From assembly GCA_965217615.1 (NCBI GenBank), contig CBDCIT010000018.1:62001-126000 (forward strand): a stretch of DNA of 64,000 nt. Direction: 5' to 3'. The notes under the pieces are model-generated. The model was not told where the DNA came from and did not search any database. It worked only from the letters and a program-made list of their open reading frames with translations. Each line of letters opens with the position of its first letter. The stretch's first letter is position 1. The translations under genes and the position numbers were made by a program. This DNA comes from CAVOAK01 sp965217615 (GTDB lineage Bacteria; Pseudomonadota; Alphaproteobacteria; UBA8366; CAVOAK01). Positions 53,163 through 62,212 of this stretch are shown here, one piece after another.

Positions 53163-54187
53163 TGTCGCGTTCTAGAACCCTTGTTTGAAACGTCGAGTTT
53201 AAGCCAGTCGTATCGATTGCCGGATACAACATCGATATCGACCAGTCGCGCCCCGCTTGTAAAGACGGTAAGCGGGACCAGTGCGCCTGGCTCACCAACT
53301 GCCCAGACTGCGCGATAGAAGCCGATTAGGTCGCTTACGGGTTGTCCGGCAACGCGGGCAATGATGTCGCCGGACTTCACACCCGCGCGCTGCGCTGGTC
53401 CGTCAGGCGAAATGCTGTTTACAAATATGCGGCCGCGGTAGTCGCTCGCGAACAGGCCGAGCCATGGGTTGCCGGGCCCCGCGGCCCGTCCACGGTCTAT
53501 GAGATCCGCGAGAATGTCTTTCAGGGCATTGATCGGCACGAACATGTTGCCGGGGCTGTGGGTGCCTGGATGGCCAGCGTCCTGAACCATCAGCGAACCA
53601 ACACCAATTAGCCTGCCGCTCTGGTCGATCAACGCGGCGCCCGCGTAATCGGAAAAGGGCGGCATCGTGAAGATGGCATCGTCGAGCAGATACTCCCAGT
53701 ATCCGGCGAACGCGCGGTTGGCCGCGATTCGCACCTGAACGGCGCTCCCTCCTCGACCTACAGCCAGAACGACGTCACGAACGTTGGTGGCGCCGGAATC
53801 GCCAAATTGGACCGGGTGAATGCCAAGCGGCTGCATCGCGCGAAGCAGTCCGAAACCGGTGCCATAATCGTAGGCGACAATCGACGCGGGCACGGTTCGC
53901 CCGCCTCGATCAGTAAGTGTGATGTCGCGCGCTTCGAGAATGAGATACCCAATCGTCAGCACAAGGCCCGAAGAGTCGATGACAATTCCGCTGCCTTGAC
54001 GTTCCGTACCTAGCGCGGCGGCAGTCCGCGCCGTCCCAGGGATGGTTGCATCGACCTGGATTACCGCGTTCAAGATGTCGTCCGCGGACGGTGTGGTAGA
54101 CGCGGCCTGTGGAAGTACGATAATGAGAAGCGCCGCCATCCAAAAAGAAATGACGCGAATTGACACTGTTCGGTTTAAGACAGTCAT
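52919..54187 (-). CDS. S1C/HtrA-like protein with lost catalytic residues and one PDZ domain
   Basis: A signal peptide (VISFWMAALLIIVLPQAAST) leads to a trypsin-like domain (GSGIVIDSSGLVLTIGYLIL) and a PDZ domain (FVNSISPDGPAQRAGVKSGD, IIARVAGQPVSDLIGFYRAV). The usual GH at the catalytic His reads GYL, and where active enzymes have GNSGGAL this one reads DYAGAALID, so Ser is Ala. It is probably a non-proteolytic periplasmic binding or scaffold protein. Family resemblance ends near NRYDWLKL (about 53190). The last 85 or so codons run antisense through the thioesterase gene and are not likely original. Confidence 0.75.
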   Translation of the reverse strand: MTVLNRTVSIRVISFWMAALLIIVLPQAASTTPSADDILNAVIQVDATIPGTARTAAALGTERQGSGIVIDSSGLVLTIGYLILEARDITLTDRGGRTVPASIVAYDYGTGFGLLRAMQPLGIHPVQFGDSGATNVRDVVLAVGRGGSAVQVRIAANRAFAGYWEYLLDDAIFTMPPFSDYAGAALIDQSGRLIGVGSLMVQDAGHPGTHSPGNMFVPINALKDILADLIDRGRAAGPGNPWLGLFASDYRGRIFVNSISPDGPAQRAGVKSGDIIARVAGQPVSDLIGFYRAVWAVGEPGALVPLTVFTSGARLVDIDVVSGNRYDWLKLDVSNKGSRTRHHPSDRKPAGAPLDVSLGNAITRPTPSGKGSLSCSALSAASSVEACDGIGLARRFLSSTSSARISLVAASSRSPRYISWKK

Positions 54188-54340
54188 GATCGCCGCAGCT
54201 CGCCTGTCATTGTTGCGGCAAACCCAATATTTGTCACGCGCAACTGAAACTACACGCAGAAATGTGAACGGTTCGGGTCAACTGATCCGGGCACATGCTA
54301 TAGTGGCGCATAGAATGGTCGACGATCGGCGAGCGAACCA

Positions 54341-56656
54341 TTGTCGGATGATCCACTAGAATATGACGAGGCTGATTTGCCGCGTCCACAGGGCCCGGCG
54401 CCACCGCGACCGGCAGGTTTGGTGCGTTCTGAAAGCTATCTCGATGCATTGAACGCGACGCAGCGCGAAGCCGCGGAAGCGCTGGAAGGCCCGGTTCTGG
54501 TTTTGGCCGGTGCTGGCACGGGCAAAACACGTGTCCTTACAACCCGCCTCGCTCATTTGCTCTTCTCGGGCCAGGCCAAATCGCATGAAATACTGGCCGT
54601 TACGTTTACGAATCGAGCGGCGCGCCAAATGCGCGAGCGGGTCGGAGCGCTGATTGGTCCGGCCAGCGAGGGTCTTTGGCTCGGCACATTTCATTCGTTG
54701 GCAGCACGTATTCTGCGTCGGCATGCGGAACTGGTCGGGCTCAAGTCGAACTTCACTATCCTCGATACCGACGACCAAAGTCGCCTAATCAAGCAGCTTA
54801 TCGAAGCCGAGAATATCGATGAAAAAAGGTGGCCTGCTCGCGTCCTATGCGGCGTCATTCAACGCTGGAAGGACAAGGGACTTACGCCGGCCCGTTTGTC
54901 TGCCGGCGACGCCGGTGAGTTGGCGAATGGTCGGGCAATCGCGATCTACGAGCAATATCAGGAACGCCTCAGGACGCTGAACGCCGCAGATTTTGGCGAC
55001 TTGCTGCTTCACTGCCTGGAGATGTTCTCGAGCAACGCGGACGTCGTTGGAACGTATCAAAAGCTCTTTCGCTACATCCTGGTGGATGAATACCAGGACA
55101 GCAACGTCTCGCAATATCTATGGCTTCGTCTGTTGGCCCAGCGTTACAAGAACATCTGCTGCGTCGGCGATGACGACCAGTCGATCTATGGCTGGCGCGG
55201 TGCGGAAGTCGGAAACATCCTGCGATTCGAGAAGGATTTTCCGGGCGCTCGCGTCATCCGGCTCGAGCGTAACTATCGCTCAAGCGGGCATATTCTCGCC
55301 GCGGCATCGGGCTTGATCTCCCACAATGTGGGACGACTTGGCAAAACCCTTTGGACCGAAGTCGATCAAGGAGAAAAACTCTCCGTGCGCGGCATTTGGG
55401 ACGGTGAGGCAGAGGCACGCTACATCGGCGAAGAAGTCGAGGCGCTGCAGCGCAAGCAACATTCGCTGGACGAAATTGCACTGTTGGTTCGCGCAGGGTT
55501 CCAGACACGCGAGTTTGAGGAACGGTTTATCACCCTTGGTATTCCCTACCGGGTTATCGGTGGGCCCCGATTCTACGAACGGGAGGAAATTCGCGATGCT
55601 GTCGCCTACCTGAGGATCATCAACCAACCCGACGACGACCTCGCGCTAGAGCGCATCATCAACAAGCCAACCCGCGGCATCGGCAAGACGACGCTGCAAG
55701 CGGTTCACTCTTTGGCGCGCGCGCTCAACATCCCCCTATTGGCCGCCGCCCGGCAGCTCGTCGAAACCGACGATTTGAGGCCGGCAATGCGGCGCAGTCT
55801 TGCCGGATTCCTTGAAGACGTCGCGCGTTGGTGGAAGTTGGCGGACGCTACGCCGCACACCGAAATCGTGCAGGTTCTCCTCGATGAGTCGGGCTACACG
55901 GAAATGTGGAAGACATCAAATCGGCCGGAGGCGCAGGGGAAGCTCGAGAATCTGAAGGAACTTGTTACCGCCATGGAAGAATTCGAAAATCTTGGCGGCT
56001 TTCTCGAGCATATCAGCCTGGTGATGGAGAATGACGGCCAGTCCGACACGGAGATGGTTAATCTGATCACGTTTCACAGTGCGAAAGGTCTCGAATTCGA
56101 CACGGTATTCTTGCCGGGCTGGGAAGAGGGTCTGTTTCCTCATCAACGTGCCATGGACGAGGGCGGGGCAGCCGGACTGGAAGAGGAACGTCGCCTTGCG
56201 TATGTCGGCATTACGCGCGCGCGCCGCCAAGTGTTTATCAGCTTTGCCGCCAACCGGCGTGTCTACAATCAATGGCAAAGCGCGATTCCTTCGCGTTTTG
56301 TTGACGAATTGCCGGCGGAGAATATTGAGTATGAGAGCGCTGCGGGACTCTACGGCGGGAGCGGATACACCGATACAAGTGAGCCATCCGTCCTTGACGC
56401 GCACAATGCCGCTTTGCCTCGGGGCGGCGGACCGGGTTGGCGCCGCTTGCGTCAGAACGGGCCAGGCATGTCGCTGAACGACGGCTCGGTCGAAATATAT
56501 GACGGCAGCGGCGCTGGCTTCAGCGTGAGTGAGCGGTGTTTTCACCAGAAGTTTGGCATGGGAACCATAGACCAGGTCGAAGGTGACAAGCTGACCATCA
56601 ATTTCGATAAGGCCGGCAAGAAACGGGTTGTCGCCGCGTTCGTTTCCAAACCGTGA
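54341..56656 (+). CDS. uvrD: ATP-dependent DNA helicase UvrD/PcrA
   Basis: The 771-residue SF1A helicase acts in excision and mismatch repair. Motifs in order: NATQREAAEAL, Walker A AGAGTGKTRVL, AVTFTNRAARQMRERV, DEYQDSN, GDDDQSIYGWRGA, LERNYRSSGHIL, TFHSAKGLEFDTVF and YVGITRARRQVFIS. The tail FGMGTIDQVEGDKLTINFDK is the Tudor-like domain that binds RNA polymerase. It starts at TTG 54341, where no better start occurs before conserved sequence. prmA follows with a GTGA overlap. Confidence 0.93.
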   Translation: MSDDPLEYDEADLPRPQGPAPPRPAGLVRSESYLDALNATQREAAEALEGPVLVLAGAGTGKTRVLTTRLAHLLFSGQAKSHEILAVTFTNRAARQMRERVGALIGPASEGLWLGTFHSLAARILRRHAELVGLKSNFTILDTDDQSRLIKQLIEAENIDEKRWPARVLCGVIQRWKDKGLTPARLSAGDAGELANGRAIAIYEQYQERLRTLNAADFGDLLLHCLEMFSSNADVVGTYQKLFRYILVDEYQDSNVSQYLWLRLLAQRYKNICCVGDDDQSIYGWRGAEVGNILRFEKDFPGARVIRLERNYRSSGHILAAASGLISHNVGRLGKTLWTEVDQGEKLSVRGIWDGEAEARYIGEEVEALQRKQHSLDEIALLVRAGFQTREFEERFITLGIPYRVIGGPRFYEREEIRDAVAYLRIINQPDDDLALERIINKPTRGIGKTTLQAVHSLARALNIPLLAAARQLVETDDLRPAMRRSLAGFLEDVARWWKLADATPHTEIVQVLLDESGYTEMWKTSNRPEAQGKLENLKELVTAMEEFENLGGFLEHISLVMENDGQSDTEMVNLITFHSAKGLEFDTVFLPGWEEGLFPHQRAMDEGGAAGLEEERRLAYVGITRARRQVFISFAANRRVYNQWQSAIPSRFVDELPAENIEYESAAGLYGGSGYTDTSEPSVLDAHNAALPRGGGPGWRRLRQNGPGMSLNDGSVEIYDGSGAGFSVSERCFHQKFGMGTIDQVEGDKLTINFDKAGKKRVVAAFVSKP

Positions 56657-57543
56657 ATGCCGAAACGAGCTCCGAGGCTGGCTGGCAGATCGGACTATCG
56701 GTGCCGGCTGGTGCTCTCGAGGCCTTCGTGCAGGCTCTTGAACCGCTCTGTTATGCGACGGCGACATTCGTTGAGGACGAGGCGAGCAATCTGTGGCGCC
56801 TCACGGCCTACACGGTCGGGCCGCCGCCGGCCGACCAGCTGGTCGCCGCCCTGGCGATTGCTGCAGCACGCGCCGATATAGATGAACCGGCGGTCAAATG
56901 TTTGCCGTTGGCCGAAGCGGACTGGGTTGCCGTATCTCGACGTGCCGACCGGCCCGTTTCAGTCGGTCGCTACTTCATTCGGCCCTCGCATCTCGATGAG
57001 CCGCCGTCTCCCGGTGCAATCACACTGACGATCGACGCCGGGACCGCTTTTGGATCGGGCGACCATGGAACGACACGCGGCTGCCTCGAGGTTCTCGATC
57101 AACTCGCCGCTGAACGCAGTTTCGCGCGTCCCCTCGACCTTGGCTGCGGATCGGGAATTCTCTCGTTGGCAATGGCGCGAACTTGGCAGCGAAAAGTCAC
57201 CGCGGTGGATATCGATCCCGAAGCTGTCCGCGTCACCAACGAGAACGCACGCACCAACGACGCTGCCGATCTTGTTAATGCGCATTGTATGTCTGGAATT
57301 GTAGCGGCCGCTGCGGCTGCGGGGCCCTTCGATTTGATCGTCGCCAATATTCTGCTTGGTCCACTCGTAGCGATGGCGGGCAATGTCGCGCGCCATCTCA
57401 CGCCCGACGGCGTGGCGGTCCTGTCGGGTGTTCTGAGCGATCAAGAGAAGGCCTTGCGCGCGGTCTACGCGGAAGCCGGCCTCAAGTTTTCCCGTCGGGT
57501 AACGATAGACGGGTGGCATACGCTTGTAATGGCCAAGCCCTAG
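56653..57543 (+). CDS. prmA: Ribosomal protein L11 methyltransferase
   Basis: GTG 56653 overlaps the uvrD stop (GTGA). The 296-residue enzyme methylates ribosomal protein L11. GTAFGSGDHGTTRGCLEVLD is the PrmA hallmark with the GxGxH loop, LDLGCGSGILSLAMAR is the SAM motif, and FDLIVANILLGPLVAMAGNV is the NIL/NxxP-like catalytic segment. Translation is coupled to uvrD. Confidence 0.93.
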   Translation: MNAETSSEAGWQIGLSVPAGALEAFVQALEPLCYATATFVEDEASNLWRLTAYTVGPPPADQLVAALAIAAARADIDEPAVKCLPLAEADWVAVSRRADRPVSVGRYFIRPSHLDEPPSPGAITLTIDAGTAFGSGDHGTTRGCLEVLDQLAAERSFARPLDLGCGSGILSLAMARTWQRKVTAVDIDPEAVRVTNENARTNDAADLVNAHCMSGIVAAAAAAGPFDLIVANILLGPLVAMAGNVARHLTPDGVAVLSGVLSDQEKALRAVYAEAGLKFSRRVTIDGWHTLVMAKP

Positions 57544-57582
57544 CGCGCACCACCCTCATCGCAATTTGTGCTCGGGCGCTGC

Positions 57583-57831
57583 TTAGCAGCGACTACCATC
57601 ATGAAGATTAATTCGATGGCGCGACTCGACTGCGCGTTTGAAGGTAACCGCGTTTAGATCGCCGCGAGTAAGGCCGATGTCGTCCAGCATATGACTATCG
57701 AGAGCGGCCAATTCGTTCAACGTGGCGCGGCGTGCATACCGTTCAGTGACTGCGCGAATCATGCGGTCCATCGAGCCGGCCAACTGGCCGCGCAGGAAAC
57801 TTGTGCCGTTTAATGCGGTTGTGTAGTTCAT
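57583..57831 (-). CDS. DUF1127 small protein
   Basis: The 82-residue protein ends with the DUF1127 block TLNELAALDSHMLDDIGLTR, seen in many small alphaproteobacterial RNA- and phosphate-related regulators. Basic residues are frequent. It stands alone between prmA and pepP on the other strand and shares its upstream gap (57832-58042) with pepP. Confidence 0.85.
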   Translation of the reverse strand: MNYTTALNGTSFLRGQLAGSMDRMIRAVTERYARRATLNELAALDSHMLDDIGLTRGDLNAVTFKRAVESRHRINLHDGSRC

Positions 57832-58042
57832 GGTTCATACTCTTGTTGAGTTAGGACACGGCAACTGGCCAACGCCCTGCCGTTTGTACGAATGTGGTAT
57901 TGATGTGCGATTAGGATAAGTTCAATTATTGCAATGCTGTATTGCCGAAATTGCATGGTGTTGAGTTGTCCCGAACGGCAAAACCCTTGCCCAAGGCCGG
58001 TGCGGTCCCTAGCTTTATCCTACCTAGAGCTGCGACGAAGAT

Positions 58043-60076
58043 ATGGCACAAACTGCGTCTCAATATGAAGGTGACGAGGCCCTGCTAACGCGGCTGCATG
58101 CAGCCGGTGCGAGCCTCGACCTAGATCAACTACGCGCTCTTCTTGAAGGCGTCGTTGCGGCTCCGACACCGCAGGATAGTGATGCCTGGCTGGCCTTGCT
58201 GGCTCCAAGCGGCGATGGGCTGCTTAATGACCAGCTCCTCTTCTTCAAAGAACAAACGCAAGAGCACTACGACCCGGGATTTAGCGTCGGCTCGGCACCT
58301 CCCGAGCGCATCGCGCAGCTCCGCGACGAACTCGTGGAGCGTGGCCTAGACGGGTTTATCGTGCCGCGCACGGACGAGCATCAAGGTGAGTATGTACCAG
58401 AACATGCCGAGCGCCTGCGCTGGCTTACGGGCTTCTCCGGCTCGGCGGGCATTGCGGTGATTCTCATTGAGAAGGCGGCGATCTTCGTCGATGGCCGTTA
58501 TACCTTACAGGTGCGCGACCAGGTCGAGACAGGGATCATCGAGCCGATCGGTATTGCCGATACCTCGCCGGTAAAATGGACTGGCTCGAACCTGTCGGAG
58601 GGTGCCAAGATTGGCTACGACCCGTGGCTGCTGACCGATGCAGCCGTCGCGGACTATCGAAATAGCGTTGAAAAATCTGGCGGGACGCTGGTCGCCGTTG
58701 CAGACAACCCGATAGACAAAATCTGGACTACCCAGCCCGGGGCGCCTATTGCGCCGATTGTCCCTCACGAACTGGTCTACGCCGGACAGAATTCCGCCAA
58801 CAAGCGCCAGCTCGTCGCGAAAACGCTGACCGATGACGGAATCGATGCGGCGGTCTTGACTTTGCCCGACTCAATCGCCTGGTTGCTCAACATTCGCGGC
58901 GGTGACGTGGCCCACACGCCGCTGCCGCTGTCGTTCGCCCTCATCTCGAAGAATGGGGACGTGGAATTGTTTGTCGACCCGCGCAAACTGACGCCGGAGG
59001 TTATCGAACATCTTGGAAATGGTGTGTTGGTCCGTTCATCCGAGGAGTTTCCAAGCGCGCTGGAGTCTCTTGCAAAGGTGGGCGCTGTCGTAAAAGCGGA
59101 TCCGCGGAGCGCGGCGTCGCTGGTCTTCGAGAAGCTCGAGGGTGCGAGCGTTGTGCGCGATAACGACCCCTGCGTTATGCCGAAGGCGTGTAAGAACAGC
59201 GTGGAGATTGACGGCGCGCGGGCCGCGCATAAACGTGATGGACGGGCGCTCACACGGTTTCTGGCTTGGTTCGCGGTTGAGGCGCCAACGGGCGAGCTGA
59301 GCGAACTGGAGGCCGCCGAACGCCTCGCCGCCTACCGTTTCGAGAATGAGCTGATCCGGGATTTGAGCTTCAGAACCATATCGGGCGCCGGACCCAACGG
59401 CGCGATCGTCCACTACAGCGTGACCGAAGAGTCAAATCGGCCGATCGAACCGGGACAGCTTTATCTAGTGGATTCCGGCGCCCAGTATCTCGACGGTACG
59501 ACCGATGTGACCCGCACGCTCGCCGTCGGCGAACCAACCGCGGAAATGCGCGATCGCTTCACTCGAGTCCTTAAGGGACACATTGCGCTCGCCATGGCGC
59601 AATTTCCCGAAGGCACGACCGGTGCGCAGCTCGACACGCTGGCGCGCATGCCATTGTGGCGAGCCGGTCTGGACTTCGACCATGGAACGGGCCACGGCGT
59701 AGGCTCCTACCTGGGCGTCCACGAAGGTCCGCAAGGAATCAGTAAACGCAGCAGCACGGTTGGTCTCAAACCAGGGATGATCGTCTCTAACGAGCCGGGC
59801 TACTACAAGACGGATGGCTTCGGAATTCGCATCGAGAATCTGGTCACCGTCATCCGCTGTGAAGACCCAGATGGGTCCGAGCGAGCGACGCTCGCATTTG
59901 AAACGCTGACCCTGGCGCCCATCGACCTGAACCTTGTCGAACCCACTTTGTTGACCACAGAAGAAGTTGATTGGTTGAACGCGTATCACGCCCAAGTGCG
60001 CGAGACGCATATCGGCGACGTGGATGAGGCGACGGCCGGTTGGCTCGAACGGGCCACACGCCCGGTGCAGCTCTGA
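58043..60076 (+). CDS. pepP: Xaa-Pro aminopeptidase (M24B)
   Basis: The 677-residue enzyme removes N-terminal residues preceding proline. It is the long form with two creatinase-like N-terminal domains (FIVPRTDEHQGEYVPEHAER, and DGIDAAVLTLPDSIAWLLNI). The pita-bread catalytic domain has the metal ligands in LVDSGAQYLDGTTDVTRT (two Asp), HGTGHGVGSYLGVHEGPQ (His), SNEPGYYKTDGFGIRIENL (two Glu). It is complete and cytosolic. Confidence 0.93.
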   Translation: MAQTASQYEGDEALLTRLHAAGASLDLDQLRALLEGVVAAPTPQDSDAWLALLAPSGDGLLNDQLLFFKEQTQEHYDPGFSVGSAPPERIAQLRDELVERGLDGFIVPRTDEHQGEYVPEHAERLRWLTGFSGSAGIAVILIEKAAIFVDGRYTLQVRDQVETGIIEPIGIADTSPVKWTGSNLSEGAKIGYDPWLLTDAAVADYRNSVEKSGGTLVAVADNPIDKIWTTQPGAPIAPIVPHELVYAGQNSANKRQLVAKTLTDDGIDAAVLTLPDSIAWLLNIRGGDVAHTPLPLSFALISKNGDVELFVDPRKLTPEVIEHLGNGVLVRSSEEFPSALESLAKVGAVVKADPRSAASLVFEKLEGASVVRDNDPCVMPKACKNSVEIDGARAAHKRDGRALTRFLAWFAVEAPTGELSELEAAERLAAYRFENELIRDLSFRTISGAGPNGAIVHYSVTEESNRPIEPGQLYLVDSGAQYLDGTTDVTRTLAVGEPTAEMRDRFTRVLKGHIALAMAQFPEGTTGAQLDTLARMPLWRAGLDFDHGTGHGVGSYLGVHEGPQGISKRSSTVGLKPGMIVSNEPGYYKTDGFGIRIENLVTVIRCEDPDGSERATLAFETLTLAPIDLNLVEPTLLTTEEVDWLNAYHAQVRETHIGDVDEATAGWLERATRPVQL

Positions 60077-60103
60077 TGAATCTCGGCGTGTTTCCCTTAC
60101 GAG

Positions 60104-62212
60104 CTATCCGCCGATCAACGCACGCCAATCGTCCTCCTCAAGAACTGTAACGCCCAGTTCTTCGGCTTTTTTCGCCTTCGATCCCGCATCGGCGCCGACG
60201 ACCACATAGTCGGTCTTTTTCGACACTGAGCCAGCAACTTTGGCGCCAAGCGCCTCGGCACGCGCCTTTGCCTCGCTGCGCGTCATGGTGCCAAGCGATC
60301 CTGTAAAGACGACGGTCTTGCCGCTAACAGCCGACTCGGTCGTCGTCACCTCGGCAACCTGCTCGACGTCTAGCACCGACGCCAGATCGTCCAATACTTC
60401 ACGATTGTGAGTCTCCGCGCAGAACGCCAGGATATCTTCTGCGACCAGCGGGCCGATGCCATCGATGTTAACGAGGTCCTGGTATGCGGCACTTTCATGA
60501 TCGCTTGCTTCGGCCATGGCAATGCGCCACGCATCAAGCGAACCATAATTGCGCGCCAGGAGGCGTGCCGTCGCCTGTCCCACCTGGCGGATACCGAGCG
60601 CGTAGACAAAGCGGTCAAGCGGAACGGTTCGACGTGCCTCAATGGCAGCAAATAGATTAGCAACCGACCTCTCGCCCCAGCCTTCGCGCTCGGCGAAGGC
60701 CGCCTGCTTCGATGGAAGCCGAAAGATATCGGCCGGCGTGGCGAGCAGTTTCTCATCCCAGAAGGTCTCGATGTGTTTGCCGCCGAGACCGTCGATGTCA
60801 AAGGCATCACGGCTGACGAAGTGTTTGAGCCGTTCAACCGCTTGGGCTGGGCATATCAGGCCCCCGGTACAACGCCGCACGGCCTCACCGTCTTCGCGCA
60901 GCGCAAGGCTCCCACATTCCGGGCATTGATCGGGAAAACCGTACGGCTTGCTGCGCTTTCCGCGCCGATCGAGGAGGACCGAGACGACTTGGGGGATAAC
61001 GTCGCCTGCGCGCTGTACGACAACGTGGTCGCCGGCACGGATGTCCTTGCGCGCTATTTCATCTTCATTGTGTAAAGTGGCGCGACTGACGACGACGCCG
61101 CCAACCGTGACCGGCTCAAGTTCGGCGACCGGGGTCAGAGCGCCGGTGCGGCCAACTTGGATCGAAATGTCTTTGAGGATTGTTTGGGCCTGCTCAGCTG
61201 GAAATTTGCGGGCAATCGCCCAGCGTGGCGCGCGGCTGACCATTCCCATTCGTTCCTGCCAGTCAACGCGGTTTACCTTATAGACGATGCCGTCAATATC
61301 GTAAGGCAGCGTCGCGCGTTGATCGGCAATCGTTGCGTACAGGGCCAGTATTTCTTCGAGTGAATGGCATAGCCGGGCGAGGGGGTTAACCTGAAATCCC
61401 CATTGCTTGGCGGTCTGTAAAAACTTCCAGTGAGTATCCCACCTTGGGCTACCGTTGGCGGCCTTCGCGCTGACCTCAGCCCAGGTATATGCAAAGAAGC
61501 GCAGCGGACGTGCGGCCGTGATCGTGGGATCGATTTGCCGTAGCGAGCCTGCCGCCGAGTTGCGCGGGTTAGCAAAGATTTTCTCCCCGGCTTTCTCTTG
61601 CCGCTGGTTGAGCGCGAAGAAATCCGGTTTAGTTATGTAGACCTCGCCGCGAATCTCGACGATGTCCGGCGCCTTCTTTCCAAGAGTCTTGGGTATCTCG
61701 TCGATGGTCGCGAGGTTTCGCGTGATATCTTCGCCAACAGCACCGTCGCCTCGCGTCGCCCCAAGCGCGAAGCTGCCGCCCTTATATCTCAGGGACGCAG
61801 AGACACCATCGATTTTGGGTTCACCGACGATTTCGGTTGCAGCGTCCGTAGAGAGGCCAAGGAAGCGGCCCACGCGCGACAAGAACTCATCGACATCGGC
61901 ATCGTCGAACGCGTTGGCAAGCGATAGCATCGGTCGGGAATGGGTGACCTTGGCAAATCCAGTTGACGGCGGCGCACCGACGCGCAGGCTAGGGCTATCG
62001 GCCCGCCGTAAGTGCGAAAACGCCTCCTCGATCGTCCCATTGCGTTGGCGCAATGTGTCGTAATCAGCGTCACTAATCTCGGGACTTGCAGTCTGGTAGT
62101 AAAGCGCGTCGTGATGCGCGATCTCCTTGGCCAGTCGCGCAAGTTCGGCTTTCGCTTGTCGCTCCGTTAACTCCGAAGCTGGAACCGCAAGGGAACGCTT
62201 TCGAGATGTCAT
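60104..62212 (-). CDS. ligA: NAD-dependent DNA ligase
   Basis: The 702-residue enzyme seals nicks in replication and repair. The adenylation-site Lys is in VGEPKIDGVSASLRY near residue 120. The OB fold, a zinc finger (CPECGSLALREDGEAVRRC, with GLICPAQ), helix-hairpin-helix repeats (DGIGPLVAEDILAF) and a C-terminal BRCT domain (GKTVVFTGSLGTMTRSEAKA) follow in order. The ATG at 62212 overlaps the recN stop (ATGA). Confidence 0.95.
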   Translation of the reverse strand: MTSRKRSLAVPASELTERQAKAELARLAKEIAHHDALYYQTASPEISDADYDTLRQRNGTIEEAFSHLRRADSPSLRVGAPPSTGFAKVTHSRPMLSLANAFDDADVDEFLSRVGRFLGLSTDAATEIVGEPKIDGVSASLRYKGGSFALGATRGDGAVGEDITRNLATIDEIPKTLGKKAPDIVEIRGEVYITKPDFFALNQRQEKAGEKIFANPRNSAAGSLRQIDPTITAARPLRFFAYTWAEVSAKAANGSPRWDTHWKFLQTAKQWGFQVNPLARLCHSLEEILALYATIADQRATLPYDIDGIVYKVNRVDWQERMGMVSRAPRWAIARKFPAEQAQTILKDISIQVGRTGALTPVAELEPVTVGGVVVSRATLHNEDEIARKDIRAGDHVVVQRAGDVIPQVVSVLLDRRGKRSKPYGFPDQCPECGSLALREDGEAVRRCTGGLICPAQAVERLKHFVSRDAFDIDGLGGKHIETFWDEKLLATPADIFRLPSKQAAFAEREGWGERSVANLFAAIEARRTVPLDRFVYALGIRQVGQATARLLARNYGSLDAWRIAMAEASDHESAAYQDLVNIDGIGPLVAEDILAFCAETHNREVLDDLASVLDVEQVAEVTTTESAVSGKTVVFTGSLGTMTRSEAKARAEALGAKVAGSVSKKTDYVVVGADAGSKAKKAEELGVTVLEEDDWRALIGG

